From: JBPOJN01 sp052033505
GTDB taxonomy: Bacteria; UBA10199; JACPAL01; GCA-016699445
Length of the DNA: 57,607 nucleotides
Reading direction: 5' to 3'
Assembly: GCA_052033505.1 (NCBI GenBank)
Contig: JBPOJN010000036.1
Span: 1-57,607, forward strand
The position numbers and the translations under genes are program-made. Shown here in pieces: positions 8,351 through 16,583 of the stretch. The stretch's first letter is position 1, and each line of letters begins with the position of its first letter. The notes beneath the pieces were generated by a model that was given only the letters and a program-made list of their open reading frames with translations, was not told the DNA's origin and did no database searches.

Positions 8351-8617
8351 TTACGCGGCGAATTTCAGAAGAGCTTCATTGATAATCGACTGATATTTTA
8401 AACCGCGGCGTTTCGCTTCGTTCTTGGCCCATCGAAGAACAAGAGGATGCAGCCGGATCGAAACGGGAAGATATTTATCGCCGGCCTTTTTAGGAGGACG
8501 GCCCCGGGGGTGGCGTTTTTGCCCGAGCTTCTTTTCCAAGGCCAGCCTGTGTTTTTCGACTTCAGAGGCTGTTGCTCTCCGGGCCTTTTCAAAAGGGAAT
8601 TCTTTGAATTGCCGCAT
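8351..8617 (-). CDS. brnA: BrnA-family antitoxin
   Basis: The 88-residue protein starts with MRQFKEFPF and ends with a ribbon-helix-helix-like region (PVSIRLHPLVLRWAKNEAKRRG, then YQSIINEALLKF), the usual arrangement of BrnA antitoxins. The ATG at 8617 is fixed by a perfect GGAGG site 6 nt upstream. The gene overlaps the 3' end of brnT by 29 bp, so toxin and antitoxin are translated from one message, toxin first. BrnA normally neutralises BrnT and represses the operon. Confidence 0.85.
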   Translation of the reverse strand: MRQFKEFPFEKARRATASEVEKHRLALEKKLGQKRHPRGRPPKKAGDKYLPVSIRLHPLVLRWAKNEAKRRGLKYQSIINEALLKFAA

Positions 8618-8885
8618 AAATCCTCCTTTCCCGACGGCTCGCGGGCCGCGCGCTGATAATGCGGTAGATCGCTCCCTGCTTGCGTTCCGTGAAGACAATA
8701 ACGACAACCTGTCCGCTATCGGTCTCACCAATCAACCACTGACGGATCTCCACATCCGTGGAATGTTTTCTGTCGGGTGCGATCAAAGACCATGGATCGT
8801 CAAAGGCCGTGATCGCCTCTTCGAAGGTCAACCCGTGTTTTAAGGCGTTGAGAGAAGCCTTTTTATCATCCCACGAGAAGGCCAT
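8589..8885 (-). CDS. brnT: BrnT-family ribonuclease toxin
   Basis: The 98-residue protein has the BrnT features FSWDDKKASLNALKHGLTF at the start, the FDDPW turn, and RIISARPASRRERRIYA near the end. These match the compact RelE-like RNase fold of the family. It is the first gene of the pair and overlaps brnA. A promoter-like element with a palindrome lies just upstream. The pair sits between the AT-rich HEPN-like gene and cysC, a plausible island of mobile origin, although the pair itself has ordinary base composition. Confidence 0.88.
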   Translation of the reverse strand: MAFSWDDKKASLNALKHGLTFEEAITAFDDPWSLIAPDRKHSTDVEIRQWLIGETDSGQVVVIVFTERKQGAIYRIISARPASRRERRIYAAIQRIPF

Positions 8886-8889
8886 TTTA

Positions 8890-8917
8890 AGTATATACCG
8901 ATAATATGGGTTGGCAA
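8890..8917 (-). promoter_or_regulatory. Candidate brnTA promoter/operator
   Basis: On the minus strand TTGCCA (8912-8917) and TATACT (8890-8895) are spaced by 16 bp. The -10 overlaps the 8-bp palindrome GTATATAC at 8891-8898, a possible BrnA operator. The -10 lies only 4 bp from the brnT ATG, so the transcript would be leaderless or the true -10 is the upstream TATTAT. Confidence 0.35.
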
Positions 8918-9044
8918 GCGATCACTGAGGCAAGGCTCGAGCAATTCTTGTGCCTGATATTTAATGAGGACGTAGGATTGCGGGCATCCAAAATCTAGAC
9001 GCCAACATCTCATTTTCGGATTCTTTACAGCGGAGTTGAACTAT

Positions 9045-9653
9045 TTACAAAATACCTTTTGCAGCCAAGAGATCGAGGACTCGACGTGTGGATTGCTCCA
9101 ACGTCTCTTCACCGGTCTTCAAAACCAACTCGGCCTCCTCCGGCGCTTCGTACGGCGCGGAAATACCGGTGAATTCCTTGATCTCTCCAGCCTTGGCCTT
9201 TTTGTAGAGACCTTTCGGGTCGCGTTGCTCGGCGATGTCGATGGGGAGGTCGCAGAAGATTTCGAAGAATTGGCCTTCAGGGACGAGTTTGCGCGCCAGA
9301 TCACGGTCTGCACGGTAGGGCGAGATGAAGGCGGTCAAGACGATCACGTTCGCTTCGCAGAAAAGTTTCGAGACTTCGCCGATGCGGCGGATGTTTTCTT
9401 TGCGGTCGTCGGGAGAAAAACCCAGGTTCGAGTTCAAGCCGTGGCGGATGTTGTCGCCGTCCAAGACATACGAGGATTTTTTGTTCGAGACCAACGCGAG
9501 CTCCACTTCGCGCGCGACGGTGGATTTGCCGGAGGCGGAGAGGCCGGTGAACCAAAGAACCGCGCCTTTTTGGCCTAAAGATTGAATGCGGTCTTCGTTC
9601 GTCAGTTTGCCGTGGTGCCAGTGGATGTTCGTGCTTTTGGGTTGGGAGCTCAT
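9045..9653 (-). CDS. cysC: Adenylyl-sulfate kinase
   Basis: CysC phosphorylates APS to PAPS. The 202-residue protein has the P-loop GLSASGKST at residues 37-45, DGDNIRHGLN, the lid FISPYRADRD, DPKGLYKKA and FTGISAPYE, all characteristic of the family, at normal length. An AAGGA site precedes the ATG. It stands alone, divergent from the patatin gene. Its presence means PAPS is formed, which explains the need for CysQ. No ATP sulfurylase gene (cysD, cysN or sat) is seen in this window. Confidence 0.95.
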   Translation of the reverse strand: MSSQPKSTNIHWHHGKLTNEDRIQSLGQKGAVLWFTGLSASGKSTVAREVELALVSNKKSSYVLDGDNIRHGLNSNLGFSPDDRKENIRRIGEVSKLFCEANVIVLTAFISPYRADRDLARKLVPEGQFFEIFCDLPIDIAEQRDPKGLYKKAKAGEIKEFTGISAPYEAPEEAELVLKTGEETLEQSTRRVLDLLAAKGIL

Positions 9654-9745
9654 GGATGTTTCCTTTTTATTTGCTTGGGTTCGTCGTTTCTCAGTAAGAA
9701 CGCCGCTGCTTCAACCACGGAAATTTATCCAGGTCAAAGGTCAAA

Positions 9746-10690
9746 ATGCCCCCTCAAAAAACAGTTTCGTTGGTCTTAGGCAGCGGCGGAGCGCGGGGCT
9801 ACGCCCATATCGGCGTGATCGAGGCCCTACTTGAAAAAGGCTACAAAATCGAATCCATTTCCGGCGCTTCGATGGGGGCCTTGGTCGGCGCGGCCTTTGC
9901 GTGCGATGCGCTGACACCCTTTAAAAATTCCGTGCAGGCGTTGGAGGCCTCCGATGCGTTCGGTTTCCTGGACTTAACCCTCGGACAAGCGGGATTTTTG
10001 AAGGGCGAACGCCTCTTGCAACGCATCTCGGAGGTCTTGCCCGAGCGGAAGATCGAAGACCTGCCGATCCGCTACACGGCGGTCGCGACCGATATTTTAC
10101 GTCAGCGGGAAGTTTGGTTTCAGAAGGGAAGTTTGAGGGACGCGGTGCGCGCCTCCATCGCGATTCCGACCGTGTTCACGCCGTTCAAATACGGGGATAC
10201 GTACCTCCTCGACGGGGGGATTTTAAATCCGATTCCGATTTCGCCGACGCTGGCCGATGCGACGGATCTGACGGTTGCCGTGAATTTGAGCGCCGGGCGC
10301 CGGGGCTTGCCGCTGTTGCGCGAGGCCTTGCCGGTCAAGAAAACCCCCAATTTTTGGAAGAAGGCGCTTACGCGCGTCTTGAAAAAACCCATGATCGAGC
10401 CTCAGGACATGGAAGGAACGATGCCCGAAAACGTTCGGGACTTAGGCTTGCTGGAGCTTTGGGGCCTGACCGTGGAGACGATGCGATCGTCACTGACGCG
10501 CTATAAGATGGCGGGGCAGTCGCCGGACATCGTGATCGACATCCCGCGGGACGCGGCGGGGACTTATGATTTTCATCGCGCTTTTGAATTGATAGAGCTG
10601 GGCCGACGGATCACGCGCGAACGGATCAAAGATTTTGAGAAAGCGTGCGGTGCCCCCGACGAATCAGATCCTCCGTCGTCTCCCAATTGA
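9746..10690 (+). CDS. Patatin-like phospholipase, RssA/YchK type
   Basis: The 314-residue protein has the oxyanion motif GSGGARGYAHIGV at residues 12-24, nucleophile Ser42 in GASMG and the catalytic Asp156 in LLDGG. These form the Ser-Asp dyad of patatin-like lipases. No signal peptide is visible, so it is probably cytoplasmic or membrane-peripheral, as in the RssA group. The substrate is unknown. Its last 65 bp overlap the 3' end of the convergent DAHP synthase gene, yet both reading frames look genuine there. Confidence 0.88.
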   Translation: MPPQKTVSLVLGSGGARGYAHIGVIEALLEKGYKIESISGASMGALVGAAFACDALTPFKNSVQALEASDAFGFLDLTLGQAGFLKGERLLQRISEVLPERKIEDLPIRYTAVATDILRQREVWFQKGSLRDAVRASIAIPTVFTPFKYGDTYLLDGGILNPIPISPTLADATDLTVAVNLSAGRRGLPLLREALPVKKTPNFWKKALTRVLKKPMIEPQDMEGTMPENVRDLGLLELWGLTVETMRSSLTRYKMAGQSPDIVIDIPRDAAGTYDFHRAFELIELGRRITRERIKDFEKACGAPDESDPPSSPN

Positions 10691-11684
10691 TGCACTTGTC
10701 GGTGACCGACACCCCGTATTTCAAGTCTTTCAAGTTGGGAGGGATTGGCTGGCTGCCTTCGTGAAGATGGCTCTCGACCATCATGCCGCAGATGGATTTG
10801 TTGCCCGCCGCGCGCTGCTCGACGCAGGAGTCGAAGACGGCCGGTTGGTTTTTGTGGTCTTTATTTGAGTTTCCGTGGCTGCAATCCACCATGATCTTCC
10901 GGCGCAACCCCGACTTCGTAAGGCTCTCTTCGCAGGCGCGCAAGCTCTGCGCATCGTAGTTTGATCCCTTGTCCGCGCCCCGAAGGACGATGTGGCTGTA
11001 GGCGTTGCCCTTCGTCATGAAGACCGAAATGCGGCCCGTGGAATCAATACCCAAAAAATGATGGGGTTTGAGCGCGGACTGCATGGCGTTGATCGCGACT
11101 TGGATATTTCCGTCCGTGCCGTTTTTGAAACCGACCGGCGTCGAGAGGCCCGAGGCCATCTCGCGATGCGTTTGCGACTCCGTCGTGCGCGCGCCGATGG
11201 CGGACCAGGAGATCAATTCCGAAAGATACTGCGGCGTGATCGGGTCCAGCGCTTCGGTTGCGGTGGGCAGTCCCATTTTGGTCACGTCCAGCAAGAGCTT
11301 GCGGGAGATTTTCAAACCGTCTTCGATTTTGAACGAATCATCGAGGTAAGGGTCGTTGATCAAACCCTTCCATCCGACCGTCGTGCGCGGTTTTTCGAAG
11401 TAGACGCGCATGACGAGAAGCATCGTGTCTTTGACTTCGTCCGCGAGTTTCTTGAGGCGCGTGGCGTACTCCATCGCGGCCTTGACGTCGTGGATCGAGC
11501 AGGGGCCGATGACGACGAAAAGCCGAGGGTCTTTATCGTCCAGAATGTTTTGGATGACTTCGCGGCCGTTCAGCACCGTCTGCAGGCTCTCCTGCGACAT
11601 AGGGAGTTCCGATCGGATCTGATCGGGCGTGGAGAGGAGGACGTTGCCCCGGACGTTGACGTTCGTCAGTTCTTTGGCGTTCAT
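10626..11684 (-). CDS. aroG: 3-deoxy-7-phosphoheptulonate synthase (AroF/AroG/AroH type)
   Basis: This enzyme condenses PEP and erythrose 4-phosphate at the entry to the shikimate pathway. The 352-residue class I-alpha protein shows VVIGPCSIHD (metal-ligand Cys62), FEKPRTTVGWKGLINDP, GARTTESQTHREMASGLS and DCSHGNSNKD. The N-terminal 50 residues resemble the regulatory arm of the feedback-sensitive E. coli enzymes; which amino acid inhibits it cannot be read off. The symbol denotes the family, not the isozyme. The 3' end overlaps the convergent patatin gene. Confidence 0.93.
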   Translation of the reverse strand: MNAKELTNVNVRGNVLLSTPDQIRSELPMSQESLQTVLNGREVIQNILDDKDPRLFVVIGPCSIHDVKAAMEYATRLKKLADEVKDTMLLVMRVYFEKPRTTVGWKGLINDPYLDDSFKIEDGLKISRKLLLDVTKMGLPTATEALDPITPQYLSELISWSAIGARTTESQTHREMASGLSTPVGFKNGTDGNIQVAINAMQSALKPHHFLGIDSTGRISVFMTKGNAYSHIVLRGADKGSNYDAQSLRACEESLTKSGLRRKIMVDCSHGNSNKDHKNQPAVFDSCVEQRAAGNKSICGMMVESHLHEGSQPIPPNLKDLKYGVSVTDKCINWETTEDLIRRGHRTLSQNL

Positions 11685-11759
11685 GACCCTTTCCTAACAA
11701 TCTTTCGCCGCAAAGTTCAAGGTGTGGATTTCCCGAAACAGGTCGACTAGAACGTTCTG

Positions 11760-13037
11760 ATGAACAGAAGCCGCTTCGGTAAAACCGATACGTTGGAAAT
11801 GCCCGATTTTTGGGAAAACATGCTGAAAGGCTACGTCAAAAAGACGTTTTACGCCGACACGCGCCGTAAAAGCTTCGTGGGAAAAGTCGAATTCACGGAA
11901 GGGGACTACCGGTTTTTCGCCAAAGGCGTGCGCGACCTGAGTACGGCGTTCACGCAGGAACGCAGTTCACTCGCCCAGAATTACCTGAACCAAAAAACGC
12001 TGAGGTCCGGTTACATCCTGTATTTCCTGCCGGTTAACGCGCTCAAAGTGGCTTCCTTATTGGAAAAGATCCCCTTGGGCTCGCTCGTTCGTGGTTTGAC
12101 GCCCACTTCCACCTCCAACCTCTCGCTTAAGATCCTGGACGTGGGCAGCGGGCCGGGCACGGGGATGCTAGGCACGATGCTGTACCTCGAGAATAATCTC
12201 CCGAAATTGGGGAAGAGTGGCACGATACGCCTGGACTGGATGCTCTTGGACCAAAATCGCCTGGCCTTGCAGGATGCGGGCGCTTTGTACGACGAAGCGC
12301 TGCGCCAGCTGAAAGAATCCCTGCCGGGTTGGACGATCACGTCGTCGCTGAACACGGTCTCGCAGAATTTTTTCGCCGGCCGCGTCTCTAAGGTCTTGAA
12401 GGGCTACGCGCGCGGATCGGCCGACTTGATCCTCGGACTGAATGTACTAGGCGAGTTACGGCCCGAAAGCCGTGCGATGCTGGTCGGGGATTTGACCGGA
12501 AATCTTCTGTCGGACACCGGAAAAATTTTGTTGATGGAGCCAGCTTTGCGCAGCACGACGCGCGATCTCATGGAATTGCGCGATCGCATCTTAAGCGAAG
12601 AGATGGCCCACGTCTTCGCGCCGTGTTTACACGAAGCCGAGTGTCCGATGCTGCGCGAAAACCCGCGCGACTGGTGCCATACGTATCTGTATTGGGAGCG
12701 TCCTTACTGGATCGAAAAAATCGACCACTTGGTCCACATCCGCAAAGACTACCTGAAATGTTCCTACATGATTTTGGGCCAGCACGCGGGCCACGAGGCC
12801 AAGCGCGAGACAGAAAGCCACCCGTGGCGCGTAGTGTCGGGGCCGTTGAATTCGAAAGGTAAATCCGAACGCCTGCTGTGCGGCGAAGGAGATACGCGGC
12901 TTTTGAGGATCGTGCGCCTCGATAAGGATTACTCCGAAAAAAACCGCGCCTTCGACAGCGTCGAGCGCGGCGACATCGTCGAACTCTCGCAGACCCCGCG
13001 CGTGACGCGCGAAACCGTCGTGAGAAAAATAGGGTGA
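11760..13037 (+). CDS. Rsm22/METTL17-family methyltransferase-like protein
   Basis: The 425-residue protein has a Rossmann SAM-binding motif LDVGSGPGTG near residue 125. Its C-terminal half carries APCLHEAECPML, DWCHTYLYWERP and LKCSYMIL. These four cysteines match the Fe-S ligand pattern described for Rsm22/METTL17 proteins, which act in assembly of the small ribosomal subunit of mitochondria; the bacterial role is less clear. The N-terminal 100 residues are less typical. It converges on the RluD-like gene with one base between stops. The start ATG has no strong ribosome site, and Met14 is an alternative. Confidence 0.78.
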   Translation: MNRSRFGKTDTLEMPDFWENMLKGYVKKTFYADTRRKSFVGKVEFTEGDYRFFAKGVRDLSTAFTQERSSLAQNYLNQKTLRSGYILYFLPVNALKVASLLEKIPLGSLVRGLTPTSTSNLSLKILDVGSGPGTGMLGTMLYLENNLPKLGKSGTIRLDWMLLDQNRLALQDAGALYDEALRQLKESLPGWTITSSLNTVSQNFFAGRVSKVLKGYARGSADLILGLNVLGELRPESRAMLVGDLTGNLLSDTGKILLMEPALRSTTRDLMELRDRILSEEMAHVFAPCLHEAECPMLRENPRDWCHTYLYWERPYWIEKIDHLVHIRKDYLKCSYMILGQHAGHEAKRETESHPWRVVSGPLNSKGKSERLLCGEGDTRLLRIVRLDKDYSEKNRAFDSVERGDIVELSQTPRVTRETVVRKIG

Positions 13038-13038
13038 G

Positions 13039-14028
13039 TTAAGACCTGAGCCTCAATCTCTCTACCAATCGCCGCATGTCCTTCGGAAGTTCCGACGTAA
13101 ATTCCAAACGCCCTCCGACGACCGGATGAATGAAGCTTAAATACGCTGCGTGCAGGGCCTGGCGCGGGAAGGTGATGCCGCGCGCGTCGGGCTTCTTTTC
13201 GCCGTAGATCCGGTCGCCGATGACGGGATGGCCCATTTCGGCCATGTGGACGCGGATCTGGTGGGTGCGGCCCGTGTTCAGCGTCAACTCGACCAGCGAA
13301 GCGTCTCCGTAGCGTTCCTTCACGCGAAAATTCGTCAGCGAATGGGTGCCTGAGTCCGCGGTAGCCGTTGCGACTTTTTTGCCGCCGGTCAGGAGATCGC
13401 TTTTTTTCAGGAAGGATTCGATCTTGCCCTGGTCCTTTTCGATGCGTCCCCGGACGACCGCGAGGTAATGCCGCCGGATGGTGTGGCGCTTGAATTGATC
13501 GGCGATTTTATTGGCTTCCTTGGTCTTGCTGTAGACCATGAGGCCCGACGTGTCCTGGTCGAGACGGTGTACGAGACCCAGGTAGTGATGCTTCAAATGA
13601 AGCTGCGAGCGTTTCAAATAAGCGTTGATGACCGCGATCAGGGTCGGTTTCGTCGCGATCGGGGAAGTTTCGCAGGGCAGTCCCGCGTCTTTTTCGACCA
13701 CGAGCAAGTGATCGTCCTCGAAAACGACTTTTAGAAAATATTTCTCCGCCGGGATTTGGTTTTCTTCGACCGAATCGCCCTTGACCTCGATCTCGTCTCC
13801 CGCTTTCATTTCCCAAGACGCGATCACGACCCGGTGCTTATTTACGAAAACCCGGCCCTGATCGAGCAACAGCTTCGTCTTCTTGCGCGATAATCCCAGA
13901 AATATCGGCAGCACGCGGTCGATCCGCTGACCCGCCAGTCCTTGATTGATCAGGTAGGTTTTGGCGCCGTCGGCTTTTTTGTTCGCAGGATTTTGTGCGG
14001 GCTTTCGAAAAGGTTTCTTTGTTTTCAT
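13039..14028 (-). CDS. RluA/RluD-family pseudouridine synthase
   Basis: The 329-residue protein has a basic N-terminal tail, an S4 domain (about 30-85) and the RluA catalytic domain with HRLDQDTSG (catalytic Asp157) and the binding motif GRTHQIRVHM. It converts specific uridines in rRNA or tRNA to pseudouridine. The S4 plus catalytic domain arrangement fits RluD/RluC, but the target cannot be assigned by sequence. Confidence 0.9.
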   Translation of the reverse strand: MKTKKPFRKPAQNPANKKADGAKTYLINQGLAGQRIDRVLPIFLGLSRKKTKLLLDQGRVFVNKHRVVIASWEMKAGDEIEVKGDSVEENQIPAEKYFLKVVFEDDHLLVVEKDAGLPCETSPIATKPTLIAVINAYLKRSQLHLKHHYLGLVHRLDQDTSGLMVYSKTKEANKIADQFKRHTIRRHYLAVVRGRIEKDQGKIESFLKKSDLLTGGKKVATATADSGTHSLTNFRVKERYGDASLVELTLNTGRTHQIRVHMAEMGHPVIGDRIYGEKKPDARGITFPRQALHAAYLSFIHPVVGGRLEFTSELPKDMRRLVERLRLRS

Positions 14029-14081
14029 TTTAGGATTTAATTGTTAAGACTGTTCACCTTAAATTACGGAGACTATCATTT

Positions 14082-14591
14082 ATGGGAAAAATGTCGTTTA
14101 ATGACCTTGAGTTCGAAACGCCAGCGAATTGGCAGGACCAAGGCATGCTCACCTTCACGCTGCCGTCCGCCGACAAGAACGTCAAGCCGAACATCATCCT
14201 CACGAAAGAGCGCCTGCCGCAGGCCGTGCCCTTGAAAGACTACTTCGAACGCATCAAGCAGTCGATTATGAGCCGTGGCATCCGCGATTTCAAGATTACC
14301 GACGAGCGGGAAATCATCGTCAGCGGCGTCAAAGGCATGCAGATGGTCTGTGCCTGGGACGTTTCCGCCATGAAACAGATGCTGGCCGCTCAGCAGCCGG
14401 GCCAGGCCTTGCCGGACATCAAGCCGGGCCAGATGGTCCAGCAGGTCCAGGTCACGCTGATCAAGGACATGACGGCCTTGAACCTGACCGGAAGCTTCCC
14501 TGCGGATCAATTTGACCTGTATTTCCGGCCCTTCCAGAACTTCCTGAAGACGATCCGCTTCGTGACCGCGCCGCCGCTCCCAGCCGCTTAA
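14082..14591 (+). CDS. DcrB-like (DUF1795) protein
   Basis: The 169-residue protein has the DcrB/DUF1795 layout: an opening FETPANWQDQG strand, the middle segment FERIKQSIMSRGIRDF and a closing FYLRPF-like strand (LYFRPFQNFLKTIRF). Proteins of this fold are found alone or next to type VI secretion genes. There is no signal peptide and no secretion gene nearby. A GGAG lies upstream of the ATG. The role is unknown. Confidence 0.65.
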   Translation: MGKMSFNDLEFETPANWQDQGMLTFTLPSADKNVKPNIILTKERLPQAVPLKDYFERIKQSIMSRGIRDFKITDEREIIVSGVKGMQMVCAWDVSAMKQMLAAQQPGQALPDIKPGQMVQQVQVTLIKDMTALNLTGSFPADQFDLYFRPFQNFLKTIRFVTAPPLPAA

Positions 14592-14650
14592 TCTTAAAAA
14601 ATCATCGCGAAAACCGGCAACTTTTCGGTCGCTCCGCCGATCATAGGAAC

Positions 14651-15439
14651 ATGACCGGTGAACAGACCATCCTCTACGTCGACGATCAGCCCAGTCATCG
14701 CAGCCTTTTCCAGAAGGCTTTTCAGTCGCGGTACCGCATCGTGACCGCGAGCTCCGGCGAAGAAGGCCTCGAGATTATACGCAAAAACAAAATCTTGCTC
14801 GTGATCGCGGACCACAACATGCCTGGCATGAGTGGTATCGATTTTTTGGCGAAGGCGTCTGAGCTGGATCCCATGGTCGAGAAGGCCATCCTATCGGCTT
14901 ATTTGGATGACGGCGTCTTGGAAGAATTGAAGCACAAGGTCGTCAAAGTCACCGGCCGCTTCGAGAAGCCGTGGAAAATGGACCGGATTCGCCGCTACAT
15001 CGACAAAGTCCTGGAAAAAAAAAGCCTCATTGAATCCGCCGAATGGGTGAGTCTGCCCTCCGACGAGGTTGGTGACTTTGATTTGGAAGGCACGAACGAC
15101 GCCCCCACGGCCCTCAAAACATCTTTACTGACCGAGCATCTCAACGATCAAAAAGTGTCTTATGAAGGCTTGGTCCAGCTCCTGTCGGCTGCGTCCGTCG
15201 AGCACGTCCCCGAAATCGCGGCCAAGAGGATTTTTTCTCACTTCGTCCAACCCCGTATCACCGACGACATGCTGACCTTGCGCCCCCCATGCTCCGAATT
15301 TTTAAGACAAGCCCAACTCCGAGCCCTAGCCGGCGACACCGAAGGCTTGGAGAAACTCCTAAGCGACCATTTCCGCAAAGAAGGCATGTCCGGAGTGATC
15401 TCGCAGTTGATGAACGGTTTAGACAAAGTCGTCCACTAG
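14651..15439 (+). CDS. Response regulator with unassigned C-terminal region
   Basis: A canonical receiver domain spans residues 1-125: acidic pocket Asp11-Asp12, phospho-acceptor Asp54 in IADHNMPGMSG, Ser82 and Lys106 in FEKPW. The remaining 135 residues are mainly helical and do not resemble a DNA-binding, GGDEF or HD-GYP output, so the output is unknown. The FEKPW form of the Lys motif is common in RpfG-like and Hnr-like regulators. No sensor kinase is adjacent. Confidence 0.85.
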   Translation: MTGEQTILYVDDQPSHRSLFQKAFQSRYRIVTASSGEEGLEIIRKNKILLVIADHNMPGMSGIDFLAKASELDPMVEKAILSAYLDDGVLEELKHKVVKVTGRFEKPWKMDRIRRYIDKVLEKKSLIESAEWVSLPSDEVGDFDLEGTNDAPTALKTSLLTEHLNDQKVSYEGLVQLLSAASVEHVPEIAAKRIFSHFVQPRITDDMLTLRPPCSEFLRQAQLRALAGDTEGLEKLLSDHFRKEGMSGVISQLMNGLDKVVH

Positions 15440-15604
15440 CCGTCGCTTTCAGCCTCCGAAAACCCCTTAGTCCTTGCCACCCAGAAAAAATCTTTGTATT
15501 TCGCCAAAGCCCAGCAGTGAGCGAGCTTTGCGAGCAAACGCTCCCATCGCGCGAACACAGATGTGGGGCCATCGGGGCGAGAGCGGTATCTCGCTCCGAT
15601 TTAA

Positions 15605-15632
15605 GCGAAAGCCGGCTTCGCCGGTTTGAGCG
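15605..15632. repeat. Palindromic element, copy 1
   Basis: The stretch folds as a hairpin with arms around GCCGGC-TTC-GCCGGT and outer GCG...CGC bases. Its complement closely resembles the element at 51967-51995. It sits 4 bp before tRNA-Gln(CTG), in a 196-bp spacer (15440-15635) that also holds the hairpin GCGAGA-N6-TCTCGC around 15575-15592. Confidence 0.45.
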
Positions 15633-15635
15633 AAT

Positions 15636-15706
15636 TGAGGGGTCGTCCAACGGCAGGACACGCGGCTCTGACCCGCGGAATCATGGTTCGAATCCATGCC
15701 CCTCAG
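15636..15706 (+). tRNA. tRNA-Gln(CTG)
   Basis: A complete cloverleaf can be drawn: acceptor TGAGGGG/CCCCTCA, D stem GTCC/GGAC, anticodon stem CGCGG/CCGCG with loop CTCTGAC (anticodon CTG), T stem CATGG/CCATG with loop TTCGAAT, and discriminator G15706. No CCA is encoded. The next protein start codon is only 4 nt downstream. Confidence 0.95.
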
Positions 15707-15710
15707 ATTG

Positions 15711-16580
15711 ATGGTTAAAAAACGGCGAAGAGCATCGAGGCTTCTCACTCTCTTCGCCGTTTTTTTATTTCCCCTTCCGGCCTTCGCTCGCGGCGACGGC
15801 ATCCTTCATCTCTACGCGTATCATCTCAAAGAAACCTCCGTCGTTCATTACCGCGACGGCGAAAAAATCCTCCCCGAAGGCGTCACTCAGATCCAAAAAA
15901 TATTCCGTTCCCGCGACTCCGATCGGGAAATCGCGTTGAGCCCGAAACTCTTGGAAGTTCTCGATCACATCGAAGATCACTTCGGAGTTCGGCAAGTCGA
16001 GATCATCTCTGGATACCGCAGCCGCGAGTTCAATCAGGGATTGAAGGAATCGGGCCGCAAGGTCGCGAAAGAGAGCCTGCACATCCAAGGCATGGCGGCG
16101 GACGTGCATTTGGACGAAGTCACGGAAGAAGCTTTGCGCGACTATGCGCAGTCGCTGAATTTGGGTGGAGTTGGATATTATCCCTCGCTGCATTTCGTGC
16201 ACGTGGACGTGGGGCCGGTACGCCACTGGGCGGAGGACGCGCCGCGGAAGGTGTGGGTCGGCGAAAGCAATCCGGACGTTCCGGTCAAAATCACCGTGAC
16301 ACCCGCTCGATCCGTGAAAGAAAAGAGTCTTGGGGAAATCTTCGTCGAAGGTGGCCGCATCGAGCCGGATCTCGAGATCGAATTTTTCGATCGCGGCCGT
16401 TGGACCGCGGTAGGTCTTTTGAAAAACGTGGCGACGGCCCAGAACGCGAAAACCTCTCTGCAAAACTATCGGGACGTCTTCGAAAAACTCCCTTTCGGAA
16501 AATTCCGCCTCAAGGCGAAAATCGCGGACAAGGCGCAGGCCTTCCAATATTCGAACGAATTCTATTTCAAGAAAATCTAG
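15711..16580 (+). CDS. Exported M15/DUF882-type (YcbK-like) peptidase
   Basis: The 289-residue protein has a signal peptide (MVKKRRRASRLLTLFAVFLF, cleavage near AFARG). A peptidase M15-like domain carries the Zn-site patterns HIQGMAADVH and HFVHVDVG and a typical ISGYRS strand. This family (DUF882/YcbK, D,D-carboxypeptidase-like fold) acts on peptidoglycan or related substrates in the periplasm. About 110 further C-terminal residues are unassigned. The ATG at 15711 is 4 nt after tRNA-Gln and has no Shine-Dalgarno sequence of its own. Confidence 0.85.
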   Translation: MVKKRRRASRLLTLFAVFLFPLPAFARGDGILHLYAYHLKETSVVHYRDGEKILPEGVTQIQKIFRSRDSDREIALSPKLLEVLDHIEDHFGVRQVEIISGYRSREFNQGLKESGRKVAKESLHIQGMAADVHLDEVTEEALRDYAQSLNLGGVGYYPSLHFVHVDVGPVRHWAEDAPRKVWVGESNPDVPVKITVTPARSVKEKSLGEIFVEGGRIEPDLEIEFFDRGRWTAVGLLKNVATAQNAKTSLQNYRDVFEKLPFGKFRLKAKIADKAQAFQYSNEFYFKKI

Positions 16581-16583
16581 GAT

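Noticed and set aside
7618..8885. Insertion sequence or integrase around the AT-rich island
   Set aside because: No transposase or integrase frame and no terminal repeats or target duplication can be seen; only base composition suggests transfer.
9036..9578. 180-residue plus-strand ORF over cysC
   Set aside because: cysC has all its motifs on the minus strand; the antisense frame has no recognisable pattern and no ribosome site.
10992..11750. 252-residue plus-strand ORF antisense to the DAHP synthase gene
   Set aside because: It mirrors a highly conserved enzyme gene and has the Arg/Asp/Val-rich composition of shadow ORFs.
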